Shown one piece after another: positions 34,664-45,836 of a stretch of 64,000 nt of DNA; within the stretch, counting starts at the first letter, position 1, and each line of letters opens with the position of its first letter. The notes under the pieces were generated by a model that was given only the letters and a program-made list of their open reading frames with translations, was not told the origin of the DNA and searched no databases. The translations under genes were made by a program, and so were the position numbers. Source of the DNA: Desmodus rotundus (taxonomy: Eukaryota > Chordata > Mammalia > Chiroptera > Phyllostomidae); NCBI RefSeq assembly GCF_022682495.2, contig NC_071387.1:193356143-193420142 (forward strand). Reading direction: 5' to 3'.

Positions 34664-34870
34664 CACCCTGGCTGGTGTAGCTCAGTGGATTAAGATTCCA
34701 CCTGTGAACCAAAACATCACCAGTTCAATTCCCATTCAGGGCACATGCCTGGGTTGCGGGCCAGGTCCCCAGTAGGAGACATGATAGAGGCAACCACACA
34801 TTGATGTTTCTAACTCTGTCTCTGTCCCTTTTCCTCTCTAAAAATAAATAAATAAAATATATTTTTTTTA
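34664..34870 (+). repeat. VES-type SINE
   Basis: A complete sense copy, 'caccctggctggtgtagctc' to 'aaataaataaataaaatata'. It is flanked by 15-bp duplications differing at one base, 'aaaagtaaagtaatg' (34648-34662) and 'aaaagcaaagtaatg' (34871-34885). It forms an inverted pair with the SINE at 33372-33590. Confidence 0.94.
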
Positions 34871-34885
34871 AAAAGCAAAGTAATG

Positions 34886-36290
34886 ATGAATATATACTAT
34901 CGATCTTGTTATAGCCACTCCTAAGTACCTAACCGGCAACAGCAGAGTCCAATCCTTAGCTCTGAATATGGCAGTGTTTCCCAGGGGCATACACCAGGTT
35001 TCTGCTGGCAGGTTTATTATATTAGACTCCCTAATATTCTGGAAGGAGCAGTATTTTTCCTTACTGGAATAGAAACTCTGCATATTTTTTTTTGTCTTTC
35101 TTGCTGAAGTGTTTCTGACAAAAGTGCAGGTGCCTTATCTACTCTCACAGCATTGCATATAGCAACACGTCTAACAGGATGGCAATGGACCCACACTCTT
35201 GGAATTCACATCAATTGGCATGCACCTCATCATCTTGAAGCAGTTAACTTAATGGAATGGTGGAATAGTCTTGTGAAGATTCAGTTACAGTGCCAGCAGG
35301 TTGCAAAACCTTGCTGGGCTAGGGCAGTATCTGCCAAGCACAATATATGCTCTAAATTAGCACCCAGTGCAAAAAATCCCTGTTATTTCTTATAGTCTGA
35401 AATTATGGGTCTGGGGATAGAAAATGGCTTCTCTCTCTCATATACTGGAGACACAGTAGCAAAGTATTTGCTTCCTGTCCTCATGACTTTAGACTCCACT
35501 GGTCAAGGGGTCTTAGATCAAAAGGAAAGACTACTTCTTCCTCCAGGCACAATAATGATGCCAATAAAGTAGACATTAAACTGAGCTGGGTCATGTTGGA
35601 TTCTTCATGTTGTTGAGTCAATGGGGAAAAAGGAAATTATTCTGATTCTGGGTTATTGATCCTGAGTATCAAGGGGAATTAATTCCCCACTCCACACATA
35701 TGTATGAGTAGAAGGAGGGTTCCACTTAAATAATCACGGAGAAATATGGTTACCCTCCCAGGAATTTATTTGGATGTCAAGAGAAATGACACAATCCACT
35801 CACTCGTGCATGTGAATAAAGTATATTTAGTACTCACAACACTGGCAACAAACTGGGGAATTCTAGGAGGGGAAGAACTCATGCAGAGATCAGACAAAGA
35901 AAGGCAAGGGGCATCTAGCATGGGAGAGTTCCCACAAACAGTCTAGAGACTGCAACTAGATTATAGTTCCTATAAATTCGCAACAGCAAAAAGATATGTG
36001 TAGGGTTCCTTTCCTTGTTTGCCAGATGCAAAGGATGCAGGGGATCCAAAAGCTATTAATGGTGAAATACCGCAAATGGATTTTAGTCTGTGAATTTTAT
36101 GGGCATCCCCTCAAGAGCCTCTTAGTACTCTCATGGTCAGAGATTAGAGTCAATGAAAAAGAGCAACAACCCAACAACCAAGACAGGACTGATAGCAATG
36201 GCCCAGAAGCCTTATGGATGAATGTTTTAGTAGTCTTACCGGCAATGAATCACAATCAACTGGGGCATTTGCTGGGTATGTAAGAACTAT
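34886..36290 (+). pseudogene. Endogenous retrovirus-L pol remnant: integrase plus dUTPase
   Basis: Decayed 3' part of a pol gene. A peptide around PHHLEAVNLMEWWNSLVK (from about 35228) fits the end of the retroviral integrase core. The Glu at 35255-35257 aligns with the catalytic Glu of the D,D-35-E triad, while the Gly usual a few residues before it is Asn. Downstream, LPPGTIMMP (near 35534) and VIDPEYQGE (35652-35678) match dUTPase motifs, in the position where ERV-L elements carry a dUTPase after integrase. The last recognisable coding text is near 36160-36280. Frame changes and stops are frequent. No env is seen before the probable LTR. The protease, RT and 5' LTR are missing to the left, where a SINE adjoins. 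Confidence 0.8.
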
Positions 36291-36669
36291 AATATGAACA
36301 GCATGGACAGTAGTTATAAACATGCACGAGGTACCCAATCCCAGAACCTAGGTCTACAGCAGTTAAAAGTAATTCTTCCTTATTTTGATTTGGATGTGTG
36401 TGTTCTTCCCTTCTTTATTATCTATTTATATTTAAATATGTTTAATAGTTAACTTTCTATCACTGTATTTATACTATAAGAAATCAAAATTAATCAGCTA
36501 GTAGCAAAAAAATCACACAACTAAAAGAAATCCTCTTTCAGGGAAAAAATGATGATATGTATGGGATTTGTATATCATGTTAGGTCAAACCATATTGTAT
36601 TGGGTATTAAATATAGTTTGAGGAGATTCATGTGAGTGCCAGTGTTAAGTTGGCAGGGGTGGAATATAG

Positions 36670-37160
36670 TGTCTACAGTATGTCAGCCAGCTCGGTTGCA
36701 TTAGTTTTCCTAGAATTCTCCTCCATGTTTGTGGTTAGAGTGGGCTACCACGAAAAATGTTATCGGTGAGATTTGGAACTTGGAAGTGAAACAACAGTGA
36801 TTTTTGTAGCACAAACACATATTGTCAGTTATCTGCTGGCTCACCTCATTGGCTCAAAGCAGTGGCCAGGCCTCTGACCATCCACTCTCCCTAGGATGCT
36901 CCTTCAGTTTCTCCAAATCTTGGATCAGGTGTGTGTGTTTATAACCATCATGCGGCGCTCTGGATTCTGCAGGAGATTCATGCCGCATAGGTCAGAGGCA
37001 GTAAGAACCAACGTGGATTTTAGTCAATATCATAGACTTCGGCTCATGCTTGTAGTTTCCAGTTTTTTCTTCCTCTGCTGCACTTGACATCCATCTTTCC
37101 TTTCTGACTGCAATATCTGTGGATTTGAAGTTTTGTTATCAGATTCTAAGGCAGACCATG
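36670..37160 (+). repeat. Probable 3' LTR of the ERV-L remnant
   Basis: It follows the pol remnant in the same orientation after a short A+T-rich gap and a 'ttggcaggggtggaatat' purine-rich segment that may be the polypurine tract. The text 'tgctggctcacctcattggc', 'ttctgcaggagattcatgcc' and 'ctgcaatatctgtggatttg' resembles ERV-L (MLT2-type) LTRs. About 490 bp. Boundaries approximate. Confidence 0.6.
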
Positions 37161-37429
37161 TTTTAAATGTATATACTAAAACTATAACATCCTAAATAAC
37201 AAAACAGGAGAAACATCTTCAATACTTTGGGGCAATCAAAGAATGCTAAGGACAATTCTTAGGCAAATTATTTAAAACTCTTTTAATTGACTCTAGTTTA
37301 GTTACTTAAGTATCCCCCTCTTTGAAAACCACTATTGATAAAATGAAATTCAATTAAGTTCTGGGAGAAAATAATTGCAAACATGTTTTTATTTTTTCTT
37401 CTGTTTCTCTTGCATGGGGAGATATAGCC

Positions 37430-37716
37430 ATTAAAATATTGCTATGAACAATGTTTGAGATTTTGCTGCCTGTATTTTCTTCTATGTTTTTTATGGTTTT
37501 GGATCTGACATTTAGGTCTTTGATCTATTTTGAATTTTTCTCATGTGTGGTCTAGTTTCACTTTTCTGCACATATTCCTCCAATTTTCCCAACACCATTT
37601 ATTGAACAAACTATCTTTAACCCATTGTATGTGCTTGCATGTTCGGTTGAATATTAATTGACTATAGAGGTGTGGGTTTACTTCTGGGCTGCCTGTTCTG
37701 TTTCGCTGATCTACTT
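37430..37716 (-). repeat. L1 ORF2 segment, inverted 5' part of a twin-primed L1
   Basis: The plus strand reads reverse-complement ORF2: 'ctgcctgtattttcttctat', 'gtctttgatctattttgaat', 'ttttcccaacaccatttatt' and 'gtgggtttacttctgggctg'. It meets sense L1 sequence at about 37714-37718. The two pieces are not contiguous in an L1, as expected for 5' inversion with loss of sequence at the joint. Confidence 0.85.
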
Positions 37717-38195
37717 GAAAGAACATAAGCACCCCTATGTTCATTGCAGCATTATTTACAGTTGCCAAGATATGGAAGCAGCCCAAGTGTCTATCAATAG
37801 ATGAGTGGATAAAACAACTATGGGACATTCACATAATGGAATACTGCTCAGCTACAAAAAAGAATTTTTTACCCTTTGACAGTGTGGTTGGGCCTGGAGA
37901 ACATTACGCTAAGTGAAATAAGCCAGTCAGAGAAAGACAAACACCAAATGATTTCACTCATATGTGATATCTAACTAACAAACTGAACTAACAAGGAAAA
38001 TGGGGACAGACTCATAGATGGAGAGCAGGATGACAGCTAGTGGGTGAGGTGTAGGTTAGGGGATGGAAGGACTGAGAAAAAAGGGAAAAAGAACTCATGA
38101 ACATGGAGAATAGTGTGGTGATTGCTGGGTGGAGGGGGATATAAGGGGACTAAATGGTAACAAAAATACAATAAACATTAAATTTAAAAATACAT
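37717..38195 (+). repeat. L1 3' end, sense part of the twin-primed L1
   Basis: Sense ORF2 end, 'ttgcagcattatttacagtt', 'aatggaatactgctcagcta' and 'taagtgaaataagccagtca', followed by a purine-rich 3' UTR with 'gtggtgattgctgggtggag' and an A-rich tail near 38160-38195. The differing 3' UTR suggests an older subfamily than the copies at 60.3 and 63.1 kb. Confidence 0.88.
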
Positions 38196-39099
38196 AAATA
38201 AATTCTAAAAATATTTACCTTTTTATTTACTGTTTATTATCATTTCTAAATGGATAATACTTCTGAAGTTAAATTCAAATATTGAGGATATTTAGACCCA
38301 GATGGATAGAGTACATTAACAATTTTTCTAAATATATTATAAATGATAATATATAGTCAGAAAGGAATATAAATCTTCATCATTTTCCCTTGTATACTCA
38401 TTCAATATATTGAATTTAGTTTGTCTATAGTATATAGTGAAGGTGATTTTGAAACAAAATTAAGCATGAGTTTTGGTTATAAAATTAAAAACATACCACA
38501 CCCATATTTTAATATTAGCTCCAATTACAAAAGTGCATCATATTGTACTTGAAGAATTCTTACACATTTTAATTCACTACTTAGATATTCTAAACAGATT
38601 AGGATGTAGAGATGAATTGTAACAAAAAGTTCATTGTATATTTAAATATGTAGTTAAATTCAATGCAAGAGTTTCTTTTTAAATTTGAAAATGTCAGACA
38701 ATCCTAAAATTATACATAAGTATTTAAATTTGTGTTGGATAAGCTGCAATCAGGATATAGGATGTGTGAGTGCAGAGGAGACATAATTGATTTAATTAGT
38801 TTGTTGTAAAATCTATATTTTGAGATTATTTGTACAACCCAATATTTTCATTTCAAAACAAAAGACTATTCTTGGGGTTTCCTGTACTTTTATGTTTTTA
38901 TACCATATGTCACTCACAGCCTGGTGGCACTAATCATGGTGGGGTGCCACTTCTCTTGGGCATCTGAGAATAAAATTACTGGACTCCACTCTTTAGGAAT
39001 GAGATTCAGAAACTTATGTGGTAAAAAATAAACAGGTAGTAAAATTTGAAGAAGTACCCACTCAGACTATGTACATTTTTGATACTTTATATGTATTTT
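38196..39099. other. A+T-rich unassigned sequence
   Basis: No recognised feature. Confidence 0.35.
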
Positions 39100-39280
39100 T
39101 CTCAATGCAGCAATTGGTCCCTTACACCCTTTATTTGAATGTCTATCTTTGACTAAAGATTAGTGAGAAGCTAGAGTATAGGTTTTTAATTTTGCTTTTA
39201 AAATTTAGTTTTAACTTCAGCCTGTAATGCAGTGTCTGGCTTACTGTTATGTTCAATATATCATTTGTTTATTAAATAAA
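39100..39280 (+). repeat. L2 3' end, weak
   Basis: 'gaatgtctatctttgactaa', 'gcagtgtctggcttactgtt' and 'tcatttgtttattaaataaa' recall the 3' terminus of L2. Divergence is high. Confidence 0.4.
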
Positions 39281-39679
39281 AGAGGATAAATAAATAAACT
39301 CACAGGTGTTTCAGCAAAACACATCAATTGAAACACTTTTAAAACTATTCTACTAGTTTATATGATTTCAAATACTGTGGAAAATTTTCCTTTTGAAAAT
39401 AATTTCATGATTAATAACTAGTATTAAATTCTTAAAGTATCTGAAATTAGGATTAGTCATTTATCTGAATACTTTCTCACAATTTATATGAGGTTGGAAC
39501 AAAATTAAAAATACACACACAGAACTTTTCTTGAAAATTTCTATTTAATTAGTTTGTAAGTTTATGAATAAATGCTGAAACACATTGAGAGTGTATTCAA
39601 CATATCATGCAGAAACAATGTTTAATGCTGTAATACATACAATGAGCAAATAATTACTTGAAATAATTTTAAAAAATTT

Positions 39680-39894
39680 TAACCCAAGAAGATTTTTTCA
39701 TTGCTTATAGTGAGAGCAGAATGGCAAGAGGGTATAGAGAGAAGGAGAGGAAACATGCATCACTTGCTTTTTGGCATGCACTGTGACTGGGACCAAACCT
39801 ACAACACAGGCATGTACTCTGACTGGGAATTGAACACTCAACCTTTTGGTTTGTGGGACAACACCCAATCAAATGAGCCACAACAGCCAGGGGC
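39680..39894 (-). repeat. VES-type SINE, antisense, diverged
   Basis: 'gtatagagagaaggagagga aacatgcatcac', 'acacaggcatgtactctgac' and 'tgagccacaacagccagggg' follow the antisense VES order with many substitutions. It is among the older SINE copies here, and target-site duplications are no longer clear. Confidence 0.82.
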
Positions 39895-40709
39895 TAAAAG
39901 AATATTTTTAAATATGTTGAAAATTTTCCCAATTATTGGACATTAAAACAAATTACTTAATTTTAGGCCAACTTATCGATTTCATTAACACAGTAAGTTT
40001 CCATTAAAGACATGTATTTAAACCTCTGATTATACTTAAATAATCACTTCCTGAGTTATGTATGCTGCAAATGTCTAAAAAAAATTTTTTTTTTTCGGGA
40101 GCCTGATGCTCTGCGACAGTTATCTTTTCAATCATGGTTTTAGACTATAAAAGCTGTAGTGGATTACATAATGACTAATCCATTAACCCACATATTCACT
40201 ATGTTCCCAAGTATAACATATGAAAATCTGCAAGTAAATAGAATATGCGCACTTAAAACAAAATAATGTAACTGACAAGTTGTCAAATCTGTTTTTCTAT
40301 TTGTAAATGTGTAAGATGCCTTCAAACAGTTCTTTTGCCAAAAGTTGTTTTAGCAGATTGTCATTATAAATATAGATATAATACAAACCATCTTGTTTAC
40401 ATGTACATAATAAGACTGAATTTGCTGACTTCATTTGTTTAAGGTTTAAGACATCTCAAAGATTTAAATTGTTTTATTTATGAAGTTAGGGGGACAAAAT
40501 CCAATATCTAATATAAACTTATAAAAGTAAATAGAGTCAAATACCCAGGACTCAAAATTGAATCAATCAATTCAAACACTGATAGAAATGTAGAATGAGA
40601 GATTTGTGCTTGGGGGTTTATAACCTGTAGAGAATCAAGGACAGGAGTTACAGCAGACTTCTTGATAAAGACCATGCAAATGAAAGGAGCAGAGTAAAAC
40701 ACTTGAAGT
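39895..40709. other. A+T-rich unassigned sequence
   Basis: No recognised feature. Confidence 0.35.
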
Positions 40710-41029
40710 GTTGATGTAACTGAGTGGAATAGAAGGTCTCTCTGACTCCATCTTAAGTCTGCATTGCTCCCACCACCTTTCTGCTAACGGTTCTGCTCTG
40801 GACAGCTAATCATTACCGGAATTCTCCCTGGGGCTTGAATATTTATAAAAACAACCCCTCCCATCTTCCCTTCCCTTGACATATAAGAAGCCTGAACTGT
40901 ATGATTTCTTAAGATGTATGTAGGAACTACTAGGGCTCCCGTCTTCTTGGTTGGCACCAAGATTCAATAAATCGTTCTTTACTCCAAACTCTGACATTTT
41001 GAGTTTTGGCCTTTTGAAGCATTAGGCAC
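40710..41029 (+). repeat. Solo LTR candidate, gammaretrovirus-like (ERV1 style)
   Basis: About 320 bp with promoter-to-poly(A) layout. A GC-richer U3 holds 'tctctctgactccatcttaa', TATA-like elements lie at 40841-40850 and 40879-40884, the AATAAA is at 40966-40971, and a U5-like 'ctttactccaaactctgaca' follows with TG at the left and CA at the right. The short target duplication was not resolved, so ends are provisional. Confidence 0.6.
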
Positions 41030-41199
41030 ACATAAACTTAAGATTGGTAGCATTAAGAGGAAAAAAAAATACAAGCTGGTATTCATTATCCAACAAAATT
41101 ATCCTTCAAGAAGAAAAGGTAGATGAAGGATTTCCATATCTTGCTTTTAAACTCCTTATCATCTGGTCCAATAAAACCCACATGTATAGAATTGTACTG

Positions 41200-41590
41200 T
41201 TACAGAAAAAACTCACTGGCCCAAAATGACATCACTCATGCCCAGGATACATTTATTATGTGATCTAACTGAAGTTTCAACCTCTTGCAGAAACATAATT
41301 TTGATCAACCTGTCTGAAATGTTCTGATCAAACACCAGCAAGGCAATCTGTCTTGTGGACCCTCCCTGTCCCTGCTTTTGGCAATCTTCATCATTGCCCA
41401 AACCCTTCCCATTATCTTCCTCCAAAGAAAAGATGTTCCTTTGGCCCAAGAATAACCCTTTATTTTCTTTTGTTAATAGCTCCCTTGTCCCACCCTTTTA
41501 TATAAAAACCTTTCATTCTGTATAACCCCTGGGACGGCCTTCTAATTGTTAGATGATGTAGCCTAATGTCTGTAACAAAATAACAAGAAC
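41200..41590 (+). repeat. Possible second LTR-like repeat
   Basis: GC-richer stretch with 'cacccttttatataaaaacc' (TATA-like near 41497) and 'tctgtataacccctgggacg'. It looks like the U3/R part of an old LTR, but I cannot define both ends or a family. Confidence 0.3.
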
Positions 41591-42379
41591 AGTCAGTATT
41601 CTATGAGGATAACTTAACTCAAATACCAACCAAAAACATTAAGAAATTTTTGAAGTTAAAAAAGGTGACCAGTTTGCACAGCTCATTGGTGAACATATTT
41701 TTTATCCAGAAATAGAGGACATTCAAGATTTGGACGAAACTGGAAGGGGTTCAGGAGGATTGGGTTCCATGGGAAAGAATTAAAATTTATGAGTAGAATA
41801 GAAAATGAGAAAACATACTTTTTTTCTTAAAAATAAGATGTTTTTGTTTAGTGTTTTGGTGCTATAAACTTGATAGCTTTAGCTTCTAAAAATATTTGGT
41901 TCTCTTATGATCAGGGAAAGGGCAGTTTATTGTGTTTTTCTGCATTTGATGGTTCTATAAATCTGCATAATAACCTATTACAGTTTATTTTTTCAATCAA
42001 ATGCACATCAATTACAGATTCCCCCCAGAAGTGTATTATTTAATTTACCAAAAGCTACCCCTTCAGCAACTTATTCTTTGGTTTGCTTTATAAATCATAA
42101 GCAAAACCTTTTACTCAATACATTTGAATTCTTTCAGAGATGCAGATTGTTATATAAACTGAACAAAAGATAATAAAAAGTTAAAGTTAAAAACAAGATA
42201 TTTGGTTGACAGTGACCAGATCCAAAATATTCTGACATTTTTATTACTGAGGATAAAGGTTTAAGTTTCAATTTTGCTAATTTAAATGTGCATGGTAAAT
42301 TAGGAGTTTATTACTAGGCATACTATGAACAAATTATAAAAAGTAATTGTAAATAAATACAGAATAACCAAACAGACAA
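41591..42379. other. Unassigned A+T-rich sequence
   Basis: No recognised feature. Confidence 0.35.
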
Positions 42380-42595
42380 GAATCCATCATCTCAAAAAAA
42401 AAAAAATGGAAGGAAGAGAAAGAAGTATAGAGGATGACAAAGAAGCCAGTCATAGAAAGATAAGCACTGATTAATTCCACTTATGCAGTATTTGTATTAC
42501 ATCTGTAATCAACAGTATTGTATTGTACACCTAAAATTTTGTGAAGAGGGTGTATCTCATGTTGTATTCTTACCACAATAAAATAAAATTTAAAA
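42380..42595 (+). repeat. Old L1M 3' UTR, sense
   Basis: 'aatcaacagtattgtattgt acacctaaaatttt', 'gaagagggtgtatctcatgt' and 'ttcttaccacaataaaataa' match the sense L1M 3' end. Confidence 0.65.
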
Positions 42596-42923
42596 AATTG
42601 TATATAATCTAAACAGTTATAAGACAAAATAGAAATGATTCAATAAGTTCACTACATTTTAAAGGGAATAAAGCAAATCTTAAATCACATCAATGAAAAT
42701 ACCAGTCATGAATAGTATGAAGTGGGTCAGTGATGGAAAAGTAGCACAGGGAGGGAGGGACATGTTACTTTTTTTTCTGATAACTTGGACAAAGTAAGGC
42801 ATCAAAAATTAATTTGAAAATATAATAAACATACTGTAAAAAACAGAAGCCTCCCCTTGGATATCACAAATGCAAAGATATGGTCAAGAATTTATGAGTC
42901 TAGTTATAGAGTCAGCCAAATAG

Positions 42924-43554
42924 GTGAATGAATGTACCCAAGAGGATTATAGTTCATCTTTATTATGTCCTCAACAGCTTGATTTCTTGAGTTCTCTTTT
43001 CTGGGGAACTAGATTGGACCCAAGGAACCTCCATACTCAGCAGGCTAAAGAAGTAACGGCCTTAATTTCATCTGACACTCAGCAAAGTGACAATGCCTCC
43101 ACATTAGTAGATGCAAGCACAGAGAAGATACGATTCTTAGAAAGTCTCACTGCTAAACTTAAGGAAAATAAACACGGCAATCCTGACCAATGGTGATGTT
43201 TATCCTAGCATGACACAATCGTTTCAGTAACTGGTGACCACTTTGTAGGCTCAGATTTGAAGTTATTGGAGTCTCCAAAGGTAGAAAAGTAAGGTACAAT
43301 GAATAGATTTCACTGTGGGACTCAAAACACACATGTATTATATTTCACACACAGTTGGAAACCTTTAAACATTTCAAAAGCAGTGAATGTGCTTTATTTA
43401 CAGAAGTGAAAACTTCACTCGACAGGCTCTTCGCAGGCAGTTTCTCCAGGTAGCAGTCTGCTGATGTGACCAGAGACGTGATTGCAAATCGAGGTGGTAC
43501 TTATTAATGTTTGTTTTTCACGCTATTCCTCTCAATTAAATTAAAAAAAAAAAA
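42924..43554 (+). pseudogene. Possible processed-pseudogene 3' end (unidentified parent)
   Basis: An open frame of 90 codons at 42924-43196 has ordinary-looking composition. Its last third reads like the hydrophilic C-terminus of a nuclear or cytoskeletal protein, with VDASTEKIRFLESLTAKL as a helix-like stretch. About 340 bp of non-repetitive, UTR-like sequence follows, ending in a 14-A run (43541-43554) preceded by an ATTAAA-like hexamer. Frame, then 3' UTR, then poly(A) is the layout of an L1-mobilised mRNA copy truncated at its 5' end. I do not recognise the parent gene and found no target-site duplication, so chance is a real alternative. Confidence 0.35.
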
Positions 43555-44639
43555 AACCTACCCAGGAATTGCTTATGTAGGTTGTATAGATAAGTCAAAA
43601 TCATATATGACAGAAATTTAAAATTCTTCCCACTTACTTATTTCCTCTATTTGTTATACCTGCCTCATTCCAAAAAGAATTTGAGGCCGCAATGTATTCT
43701 TTAGTCACTAGTATTTTAAGTTATGAATGACAATTTAGCTGCTGGGGAGCTTATAGTAATAGCAAACCAAGAACTGAATGGTAAAGATTTTCCTTCATAC
43801 ATGCACCCATAAATAATTGTTTATAATTGACTTGGAATTAATAAAATAAAGTGAGCCCTTTTAACGAGAAAAGATACAGCTTTATTGTTATCATCTTTTA
43901 AACTTTGATTATGGCTTTCTAAAAACTTCCTTTATACATACTAATAAAATTGAATTAAAATTCTATCTGCAATAATAGATATCCACAGTGGCACTACATT
44001 TGACAGTGCATTCCAGTATATTAGATTTTGAGGAATATAAATTTTTCTAAAATACTATAAAGAAGAAAATAAATATTTTAATATCATTTTCTCTTTACAA
44101 AATTATTTCTTTGAAGTTTCATGTTTCTTTACTTAATATACTCTGTTAAAAATACACAAATTTTGACTGCTCTTAGTCTTTTCATAAATATTATACTACT
44201 GTTTTTGTCTCACTGTGTTTCATTATATTTATTGACAGGGTGAAATTATAATTTTTATTGTAGTAAACTTACCATGGTATCTTAAGATCTAACCTTTACC
44301 TTTACAATTTCAGAAACAGTTTTATTTTTTCTGCTACAATTATCCATCTCTAGGGGAGGGAAAACTTACAACTAAAATAAATTTGAGACTGGCTGATTTG
44401 TTAGAATGACAATTTCTCCATTTACAATATGTGATAAATATCATCTAATCACTAGAATTGAGATAGTAAATCTGTGATCCCTAAAATTAGCATAAGTAAA
44501 AAGATAATTTAGTTATCACAGAGAAGAAACAATAAATATGATTTATCTTAAGACAAATTTCCATTTACTTCTCTTCATCCGATGAATTTCCTTTTTCTAT
44601 TTCATGAATGAGTCTGTCGCTTAAAGTACAAGTCTCCGG
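43555..44639. other. A+T-rich unassigned sequence
   Basis: No recognised feature. Confidence 0.35.
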
Positions 44640-45145
44640 GTTGAAGCTGTGGAAGACGATACGATTGGAGCTGTACTGAAATGGAGCCAGAGTAGTCATT
44701 TCAGAGGAAGTAGCCTCCATACCTTATTCTCTTTGTCTCTTGATCTGGACCAAAGTGTGAACATTCCAAGCAGTCAGTAAGCATGAGAATACCTTATTTT
44801 TAAAGACTGAAGATCGAATGACTTGGCCAATGGCCGAAATGCTAACTAATCAATTAAGTACAAATCTAGGCTTTAGCCTAATAACCAAATCTTAATCTAT
44901 AAAGTACAAACCTAACCTTACTTCATCTAGCACCAATGAATTTCTCGCTTCCTCTTTAATACAATTTACCTCATCTCCCTTCCATTTTCCTGTAAAAAGC
45001 TTGAGCCTTTTACCTTTTGGGGTGGAAGGAGAAGCACAGTTTTAGGGGTTTTCTCTGCATCTATACCCCTCAAATTGCAATCACTTTTATCCCAAATAAA
45101 TGTTTTTTATTCAGTTACTGCCTCTTAAATTTTAAGTTGACAAAA
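44640..45145 (+). repeat. LTR candidate
   Basis: About 500 bp that stands out from A+T-rich flanks. It ends 'gagccttttaccttttgggg', 'tgcatctatacccctcaaat', AATAAA at 45095-45100 and 'cagttactgcctcttaaatt', an R-U5-like order. No internal retroviral sequence is adjacent. Ends and class not resolved. Confidence 0.45.
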
Positions 45146-45704
45146 GTTTCAATAAAACAATATTGAAGGCATCGTTTAAGACAGAAAGATAATATGTATT
45201 TTTTTTCTGTGTGGGGTAAAAAGCATATTTGAGTTTTCAGGGTTATATATTATATATTATTTGCCTCAGTTATGGTTAGACGTATAATTCTATTTTAGAG
45301 AAGCACCTCAATTCACTAAAAACATAAATCACAAACCATAGCTAAAGATGCATCATTTTGGAAACACCCTTCCACCTCATTTTTAAGTTAAGTAAATCCT
45401 GGTTATTGTATCAAAAGTGAAATTATTAAACTTATATTTATACTTTGAAACTTTCTTGTGTTTGAGACTTCAAGTCAGTCATGATTTAACTGCATACATA
45501 TGTACTTAATCTTTTAACTGTTCAAGGAGAAAGACACATTTTCTTAGGTTAACAATATATTATAAAATTATTTTTTGTCTTAAAGCACGTAGATAGCTTT
45601 CATTTATAAATTGCATATTCTTATCAAGACCACTAGATTTCTATTAGTCACTTATGTGGTGACTAGACCTGTAATTAGATAAACAAAATTAAATGAAATG
45701 CGGC

Positions 45705-45836
45705 TTTGGCGATGGATATGTTAAGTAGGGTGATTATTTTACAATGCCTATGTATCAAAACATCAAGTGTTATATTTGGAAATCTTAAAAACATGTAATT
45801 TTATTTTATCATTTTTACCTTAATAAAGATAGAGGG
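45705..45836 (+). repeat. Old L1M 3' terminus, sense
   Basis: 'gcgatggatatgttaagtag', 'gtatcaaaacatcaagtgtt' and 'ttttaccttaataaagatag' follow the L1M 3' end. Confidence 0.65.
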
